From the IMG/VR virus record IMGVR_UViG_3300025012_000049, positions 32,304-96,303 of that record: 64,000 nt of DNA; one strand, 5' to 3'. The notes under the pieces were generated by a model. That model was not told where the DNA came from. It did no database searches and saw nothing but the letters and a program-made list of their open reading frames with translations. The first letter of the stretch is position 1, and the number at the start of each line of letters is the position of its first letter. This DNA is from a virus. A program made the translations under genes and the position numbers. Positions 59,394 to 64,000 of the stretch are shown piece by piece.

Positions 59394-59509
59394 ATAAATA
59401 TAACCGGCTATATATGGCTAATAGTAATAATAAAGATTCTGTATTGATCTATTCTGTATATGGTTTATTTTCTATCCTGTTTATTACCGGATTAGTATTA
59501 TTCATTTAA
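59390..59509 (+). CDS. 39-residue membrane peptide
   Basis: Coupled by ATGA to the gene before. One TM (YSVYGLFSILFITGLVLFI). Unknown. Confidence 0.5.
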   Translation: MNKYNRLYMANSNNKDSVLIYSVYGLFSILFITGLVLFI

Positions 59510-59512
59510 CAA

Positions 59513-59578
59513 TGCATTCAATACATATAGATTTATTCCCCTTTACAGGCAGAAATAAATCTATATGTATTGAATGCA
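59513..59578. repeat. 25-bp perfect inverted repeat (hairpin)
   Basis: Arms 59513-59537 and 59554-59578 are exact reverse complements over 25 bases, with a 16-base loop. There is no T-run. It follows the 39-codon gene and is not a typical terminator. Confidence 0.9.
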
Positions 59579-59606
59579 CCGATATTTAAGTATTAATATT
59601 GGTGCA
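59575..59606. repeat. Second hairpin, abutting the first
   Basis: Stem of 12 bp with one G.T (59575-59586 with 59595-59606), sharing TGCA with the large hairpin. The two cannot fully form at once, so it may be a switch. Confidence 0.75.
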
Positions 59607-59642
59607 ATTTATAAAGTAGTTAAATAAAGGAGGTGATAAAGT

Positions 59643-59807
59643 ATGAAAATATTAGTTGGAGATAAAATCTATAAATCAGTATTGGAATTGATCGAAGAAG
59701 ATAAACGAGAACAACAAAGAAGGGAATCAATTGATAATGCTTATGCAGTGCTTTGTTTTTGCATGGTTGGTAACGAGTATCATCATAAGCATTGCAAGAG
59801 GTATTAG
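59643..59807 (+). CDS. Hypothetical 54-residue protein
   Basis: AAAGGAGGTGAT upstream. Helical (YKSVLELIEEDKREQQRRESI) then a Cys/His-rich end (CFCMVGNEYHHKHCKRY) that may bind metal. Last gene of this group. Confidence 0.6.
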   Translation: MKILVGDKIYKSVLELIEEDKREQQRRESIDNAYAVLCFCMVGNEYHHKHCKRY

Positions 59808-59829
59808 ATTATTGGTTGATAGTTATCTG

Positions 59830-59861
59830 ATCCCCTGACCATATCGGCCAAGGGATTTTTT
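59830..59861 (+). terminator. Terminator
   Basis: Imperfect 11-bp stem (59830-59840 with 59846-59856, two mismatches), loop, then T6. It closes the plus-strand group. From 59862 to 60326 no gene is convincing; the stretch holds the repeats listed below. Confidence 0.75.
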
Positions 59862-60033
59862 ATTGTTTGCTGATTATCCGGTTTATTCTGGGATAGGTTT
59901 ATATCGGTTTTATCTGTCTAATTGGTTCACTATGTGATTATTCATATTCTGGTAATGCTCTGATATTAGTTTGATCTGAAAAGGGCGTATAGGTCAAATT
60001 TGTTTGTTTTAGAATATAATTCATTTTCCAATA

Positions 60034-60102
60034 TTAATCGGATAGCCTGGGTTTAATCTGATTGTATTAGTTATTAATCGGACTGTATATTATTTAATCA
60101 GA
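60034..60102. repeat. Four iterons, about 20-bp period
   Basis: TTAATCNGA at 60034, 60053, 60074 and 60094 (spacing 19, 21, 20). All are in the same direction, near two helical turns apart, the usual layout for sites bound by one protein. Confidence 0.6.
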
Positions 60103-60170
60103 TACTCCCACCAATTGATTTTTTTAATAAATTGTATGCTAAGAGGTAGCGTAATAAAATTTTTACTATT

Positions 60171-60200
60171 TTTAGATTTATATTTAAGTATAGATATTTA
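60171..60200. repeat. 30-bp direct repeat, copy 1
   Basis: Matches 60296-60325 at 27 of 30 bases. Copy 2 ends at the stop of the radical SAM gene. Confidence 0.8.
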
Positions 60201-60230
60201 GTAAATATACAAACAAAGATAGTGTAATAA

Positions 60231-60270
60231 ATATCTATGATTATTTTAAAATATGAACAATCATAGATAT
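60231..60270. repeat. 12-bp hairpin between the direct repeats
   Basis: Perfect arms 60231-60242 and 60259-60270 with a 16-base loop, the same loop length as the 25-bp hairpin at 59513. Confidence 0.8.
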
Positions 60271-60295
60271 GACCTCCGTAAATTTTTTTATATGT

Positions 60296-60325
60296 TTTAG
60301 ATTTGTATTTAAGTATAGGCATTTA
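60296..60325. repeat. 30-bp direct repeat, copy 2
   Basis: See 60171. The repeat pair brackets the hairpin at 60231. Confidence 0.8.
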
Positions 60326-60326
60326 A

Positions 60327-61313
60327 TTATTTTTTAAAATACCAAAATTTTAAAATTTTTTTTCTAGTTTTTTTATTTTTTATTCTTAGATAAACTACTT
60401 GTTCAAATGTTTTAGTTTTAAATATATGTGGTTGATTACACCATGCAGCTAGGCAAGAATAAAAAGAACTATTTATTGATTTATAACAATTACTATCTCT
60501 CATTATATATGGGAGAATATTATTTTGTTTGAGATAAAATATCCTTTGCTTTATATTTTCTATTGTATCTTTTTTGTTTATATAAACACACATTTTTATT
60601 TTCCAATTTTTTGAAATATATTTTTTTAAAATGGGTATTTTTTCTTTTATAATTGGAAATAAATTTATGTTGTCAAATGCAAAAATGTATTCTCCTATAT
60701 ATTTTAACTGGGAGAGTTTTTTGGCTTTTTCTTCAGTAAGATACCTTATATCTAAACCAGCATTAAATTTAACTTTGTATTTTTTTTGGATCATTATATC
60801 CAAAATATTTAAACTATCTTCAAAAGCTAAAAAATTATTATCTAAAAAATTAATTTGTTTGTGTTGTATTCTTTTTTCCCAATCATAGTATTTTTGTATG
60901 TTTCCTTCTTTTTTAGGAACAATACAAAAATAACATTTGTTAGGGCATCCTCTAGTTATAAAAATATAAGAAAACTTTGAATCTGGATAAATAGAATAAT
61001 CTTCTATTAATTGGTCTATATCTTGTGGTAATTTGATTATAAGATTATGTCCTGTACCTCCAACTAGTGTGGGTTGTTTTTTAAATATTATTCTATTTTT
61101 ATTTTGTGCAAAAATAACAGAAACAAAGGTTAAATCATATTTTGTATTATCTATAACTTTATGTTTTTTATGTGGGTAGGCATTAAAACCAATTTTTAAA
61201 AAAACAGCTTGAGGATATTTTGTTTTTAATTTCATCAGAGCAATGTTAGGAATTTTGGAATCAACATCAACCAATAAAACTTTTAATTGTTTTTTTAAAA
61301 TTATCCTTTGCAT
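60327..61313 (-). CDS. Radical SAM enzyme with cobalamin-like N-terminal domain
   Basis: 328 residues. CxxxCxxC is in RGCPNKCYFCIVPKKEG near residue 125 and ligates the 4Fe-4S cluster. The N-terminal KVLLVDVDSKIPNIALM and GGTGHNL look like the B12-type domain of radical SAM methyltransferase-like enzymes, without the usual cobalamin His motif visible. The C-terminus has two more Cys (CLAAWCNQPH). Alone on its strand; substrate unknown, a host or phage RNA/protein/DNA base are options. Confidence 0.75.
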   Translation of the reverse strand: MQRIILKKQLKVLLVDVDSKIPNIALMKLKTKYPQAVFLKIGFNAYPHKKHKVIDNTKYDLTFVSVIFAQNKNRIIFKKQPTLVGGTGHNLIIKLPQDIDQLIEDYSIYPDSKFSYIFITRGCPNKCYFCIVPKKEGNIQKYYDWEKRIQHKQINFLDNNFLAFEDSLNILDIMIQKKYKVKFNAGLDIRYLTEEKAKKLSQLKYIGEYIFAFDNINLFPIIKEKIPILKKYISKNWKIKMCVYINKKDTIENIKQRIFYLKQNNILPYIMRDSNCYKSINSSFYSCLAAWCNQPHIFKTKTFEQVVYLRIKNKKTRKKILKFWYFKK

Positions 61314-61349
61314 AGTTCCTCCAAATATACTTTTATTTATAAAAATGAT

Positions 61350-61367
61350 ATCATTATATATAATGAT
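61350..61367. promoter_or_regulatory. 18-bp perfect palindrome between divergent genes
   Basis: ATCATTATA/TATAATGAT, preceded by ATGATATCAT. It lies in the 159-bp gap between the radical SAM and nuclease genes, as an operator would. It also holds TATAAT on both strands. Confidence 0.55.
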
Positions 61368-61472
61368 TGTCGATCAAAAAATTTTAGTAAGTTTAGAAAA
61401 AAGGAGTAATTATAGATAAAAAGAGGCTTCCAAATTTCCTTTATATGGGCTTTTCTAGGAAAGGGGTAGGTT

Positions 61473-62033
61473 ATGACATGGGTTAAGAGAATTGTATTTT
61501 GGTTTGTTTTGATGATTGGTATAAGTTTTAATTGTTATGGTTATGATCGGGAAAAAGATTTTGGAGGATGGATTGATTTGGATGGGGATGGGCAAAATAC
61601 CAGAGAGGAAGTTTTAGAAAGAGATAGTTTGGTAGGAGTAGAAAAAGATACTTATGGAAATATTAGTTGGGGAATATGGTTTTGTCCTTATTCTGGTTTA
61701 TTTTTTGATAATCCAAAAATGTTGGATATAGATCATTTTGTACCTTTGGCTGAAGTTTATGAATCTGGTGGGGATGAATGGGAAAAGAATAAAAAAATAA
61801 ATTATGCAAATTATCTTTTAGATAAACAACATCTGGTAGTCACTTGGAAAAAATATAATCGAAGTAAAGGTAGTAAAGATATTGGGGAATGGTTGCCTTT
61901 GATATATGTGGAAGAATATATTTATTTGTGGTGGAAAATCAAAAATGATTGGAATTTATGTTTTGATAAAAAAGAAATAGAAAAATTAAAGGGATATGAT
62001 ATTATAGAAGAAAACTTATGTAAGGAGAGATAA
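61473..62033 (+). CDS. Exported HNH nuclease (DUF1524 / GmrSD C-terminal type)
   Basis: 186 residues. A signal peptide (WVKRIVFWFVLMIGISFNCYG) precedes the family's DLDGDGQNTREEVLERD calcium-like loop, W.CPYSG, and the HNH core LDIDHFVPLAEVYESGGDEW...NYANYLL...NRSKGSKDIGEWLP. Such nucleases are secreted by bacteria and cut DNA outside the cytoplasm. In a phage it could destroy periplasmic or external DNA, including rival phage genomes. GGGGTAGG upstream. Confidence 0.8.
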   Translation: MTWVKRIVFWFVLMIGISFNCYGYDREKDFGGWIDLDGDGQNTREEVLERDSLVGVEKDTYGNISWGIWFCPYSGLFFDNPKMLDIDHFVPLAEVYESGGDEWEKNKKINYANYLLDKQHLVVTWKKYNRSKGSKDIGEWLPLIYVEEYIYLWWKIKNDWNLCFDKKEIEKLKGYDIIEENLCKER

Positions 62034-62034
62034 A

Positions 62035-62697
62035 ATGAATATATGTGAGGAAAAAGAAATCTGTTTAAATGTTCCAGTTATTTATCAGGAAAAACCTACC
62101 AGAAATAAAGGTGGGGATTGTTTTGCTTATGCTTTTATGGCTGGATTACATTATTTTTATCCAGAGAATAAAATAAATCTGGATGATTTATGGGAATGTT
62201 TCATGGGAGAATCGGTAGGAGGAAAGCCTTGTTTATGTAATAGTTGGAATTATTATAATAGAACTTTTTTGAAATTAAATAGTAAAGGCTATATGTTGGA
62301 ATTTTTATCAGGTATTGTTTTACCTGATTATTCTGAAACAAATATTTGGAGTTATGATTTCTATCGTTTTAATAATCATAAAGGATTTTTTAATAAAGTT
62401 TATGATTTATTAGATAATGGTTGGTTATTATTATTCAGTATTGATAATGATGGGAATGGATCTTATAAATTAGATAGTGATGGTAAATTGTGTAAAAATA
62501 GTATTAATCATTTGGTTTTAGTCGATGGAATTAAATCTCAATGGGATGATGTTGAGAACATGGATGGATGCAGGAGTTTTGTATATTATGTGCATGTGGT
62601 ATGTTCTACGAAGGGTGGTTATTGGATAAAATTAAGTGATTTCATTGATAAACATGGGGCGGCTGCATGGTGGCAATTTAGAGGTTATATTCCTTAA
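62035..62697 (+). CDS. Papain-like cysteine-protease-fold protein
   Basis: 220 residues, one base after the nuclease stop, so co-expressed. NKGGDCFAYAFMAGLHYF gives a candidate nucleophile Cys on a helix, INHLVLVDGI a candidate His on a strand, as in papain-like families; a third residue is not clear. The rest is rich in Trp/Tyr. No signal peptide. It may process or regulate the exported nuclease, or bind it; this is inference. Confidence 0.5.
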   Translation: MNICEEKEICLNVPVIYQEKPTRNKGGDCFAYAFMAGLHYFYPENKINLDDLWECFMGESVGGKPCLCNSWNYYNRTFLKLNSKGYMLEFLSGIVLPDYSETNIWSYDFYRFNNHKGFFNKVYDLLDNGWLLLFSIDNDGNGSYKLDSDGKLCKNSINHLVLVDGIKSQWDDVENMDGCRSFVYYVHVVCSTKGGYWIKLSDFIDKHGAAAWWQFRGYIP

Positions 62698-62873
62698 TTT
62701 TACTGATATATTCATTATTATTTAAGAATATTCAAATATTTTAAAGGTATTGATTGTAATTTACAAATAAATTATACTTAATATGATTGGTAATTTATGG
62801 AAAGGAGGTTTTAAAGTTGTTATTGTAGTATTGGTCTATTTTTTAACATATAAACCTAAAAAGGAGATGTATT

Positions 62874-63242
62874 ATGAAAAAACTTATTTTTACTGTTTTG
62901 TTTCTTGGTATGGCTATTCCTGCTTTTGCTTTAAATCCTTTGCCTAAATTGGGCAGAGATATCATTCCTCTATTTAATGGCACCAATGATGATTATGCTG
63001 TGGTTAAAACCTTGACTGCTGCTTCTCAGAATGTGTTTGCTAGTGCCTTGACTCAAGATGAAGTTGTCAGGTTTTGGGCAGAGGAGGATTTTTCCTATAG
63101 TGTGGCAGCTTCTCCTACGGCAGTTGTGGCTACCAGTCACCGTATTCCTGCATTTACCGTTATTTACATGGTTATTCATAAAGATAATAATATGGCGATT
63201 ATTGGTACGGGTAGCAGTATGAAATTTTATCTTAGCAAATAA
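62874..63242 (+). CDS. Protein with signal peptide and virion-decoration-like body
   Basis: 122 residues. MKKLIFTVLFLGMAIPAFA is a clear signal peptide with an A-F-A cleavage site. The mature part (VVRFWAEEDFSYSVAASPTAVVATSHRIPAFTVIYMVI...IIGTGSSMKFYLSK) resembles small beta-sandwich virion proteins of tailed phages, which normally lack signal peptides. AAAAGGAG upstream. Confidence 0.6.
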   Translation: MKKLIFTVLFLGMAIPAFALNPLPKLGRDIIPLFNGTNDDYAVVKTLTAASQNVFASALTQDEVVRFWAEEDFSYSVAASPTAVVATSHRIPAFTVIYMVIHKDNNMAIIGTGSSMKFYLSK

Positions 63243-63269
63243 TTAGTTTAATAATAGTAGGGAGGTATT

Positions 63270-64000
63270 ATGAAATTAAAAAGATTTTTACATGGTATAG
63301 TTATTGTTCCCTTAATTGCTGTATTAACCTGTACTCAAGCCTTTGGTTTATCTTTTCTTGATTTAGATGGTTTAAATCAATTTTCTGGTGGTGTAAATGG
63401 TGGTGTAAAAACTATCTATACTTTAAAATTAGGTTTAAATACTGCACAAACTAATCCCCTGACCGCGCTGACCGGCACCAACGCCACGCAGGTAGCAACG
63501 TCGGCAGTGGTCGTCTCCACGGAAGCCGGGGTGCTGGAGACGATAGCGGCTGGGTATCCGGCGATCCCTGGCGGTAATTACGAAGGCAGCGGAACGTGGT
63601 CAATCACCAACACCGGAGCCACCGCCGCGCTGCTCTCCTCCGGCCTGACCCGTTACAGCGGAAGTACCTACGGGCCGGGCAATCTGGGCGTGCTGGCAGA
63701 ACCGGCGGCGACGAACCGGTGCTTGCAGTCGCAGGAGTTTGACACGACGTGGGCTGTTTATGAGTCAGCAATAGATGACCAAACCACAGATACTACAGCG
63801 CCAGACGGTACGGCTACTGCGGATAAAATTACAGCCACGGTAAACTCAAGTAGTTCTCAAGTCTACCAGGTGATTACGTTAGCAAACACAACGAGATATA
63901 CTTGGAGTGTTTTTGCGAAAAAAGGGACGACTAATTTCATCGCTGTAAATTCAGCGAATGGAGGGAATTTATTCACTTATTTTGACTTAAGCACTGGTGC
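63270..64000 (+). CDS. Adhesin/tail-fibre-like protein with signal peptide (3' partial)
   Basis: At least 243 codons, open to the window end, GGGAGG before ATG 63270. A signal-like N-terminus (FLHGIVIVPLIAVLTCTQAFG) and AT-rich codons to about residue 60, then abruptly GC-rich codons from 63450 to about 63740, then intermediate. The later part (QSQEFDTTWAVYES...TAPDGTATADKI, YQVITLANTTRYTWSVFAKKG) is a glycan-binding-like domain common in fibre genes. A recent recombination junction is likely near 63450. Confidence 0.65.
   Translation, partial: MKLKRFLHGIVIVPLIAVLTCTQAFGLSFLDLDGLNQFSGGVNGGVKTIYTLKLGLNTAQTNPLTALTGTNATQVATSAVVVSTEAGVLETIAAGYPAIPGGNYEGSGTWSITNTGATAALLSSGLTRYSGSTYGPGNLGVLAEPAATNRCLQSQEFDTTWAVYESAIDDQTTDTTAPDGTATADKITATVNSSSSQVYQVITLANTTRYTWSVFAKKGTTNFIAVNSANGGNLFTYFDLSTG

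Noticed and set aside
59513-59578. Protelomerase (linear hairpin end) site
   Set aside because: The palindrome has a 16-base non-palindromic centre, and no protelomerase gene is visible; kept only as an open possibility.
60098-60322. 74-codon ORF on the minus strand
   Set aside because: It consists of the direct repeats and hairpin, has no ribosome site, and its composition is low complexity.
1-64000. Prophage/temperate signs
   Set aside because: No integrase, repressor or attachment site was seen in this window; the rest of the genome is not available.

Overview
The window is part of a strongly AT-rich, probably virulent, tailed-phage genome; it is incomplete at both ends. Evidence is the tail/baseplate block, a lysis cassette, a phage-type replisome, tightly packed genes with frequent ATGA stop/start overlaps, clear GGAG ribosome sites, two tRNAs, inteins, a group I intron and HNH-like homing endonucleases. 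No integrase, portal, terminase or capsid gene is visible. The host cannot be fixed; GH108-type endolysin, Shine-Dalgarno use and heptosyltransferase-like enzymes fit a Gram-negative host.

Layout. (1) 1-8478, plus strand: baseplate/tail genes, tail-tip or fibre proteins, two GT9-like glycosyltransferases, small membrane proteins (holin candidates), a terminator and a GH108 endolysin. (2) 8468-56787, minus strand: primase (intein), SF2 helicase, dUTPase, DnaB-like helicase, 5'-3' exonuclease, a Rad50 split into two genes, ThyX, Mre11/SbcD nuclease, PD-(D/E)xK nuclease, RecA, gp32-like SSB, a Ycf46-like AAA ATPase (group I intron) with DUF1257 and DUF2997 partners, and a family A DNA polymerase split into an intein-bearing polymerase ORF and a separate UDG + 3'-5' exonuclease ORF. 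Two tRNAs follow, then many small accessory genes that are probably expressed early. (3) 56374-57322: a divergent control region with sigma70-like promoters. (4) 57323-59807, plus strand: small genes, several below 60 codons, among strong hairpins. (5) 59808-60326: non-coding repeats. (6) 60327-61313, minus strand: a lone radical-SAM gene. (7) 61473-64000, plus strand: an exported HNH nuclease, a papain-like protein, and two proteins with signal peptides that resemble virion/adhesin proteins; the last has an abrupt GC-rich patch and runs off the window.

The main theme is that core replication genes are heavily broken up. One intein sits in the primase zinc finger. A second sits next to the polymerase LQNIP-like motif and carries a complete HNH-type endonuclease gene with its own ribosome site in another reading frame. 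A 297-nt group I intron splits the Walker B motif of the AAA ATPase. Rad50 is cut at its zinc hook, and the polymerase is cut between its exonuclease and polymerase domains. A short basic motif, [KR][LI]xL[KR], recurs at the ends of many of these proteins.
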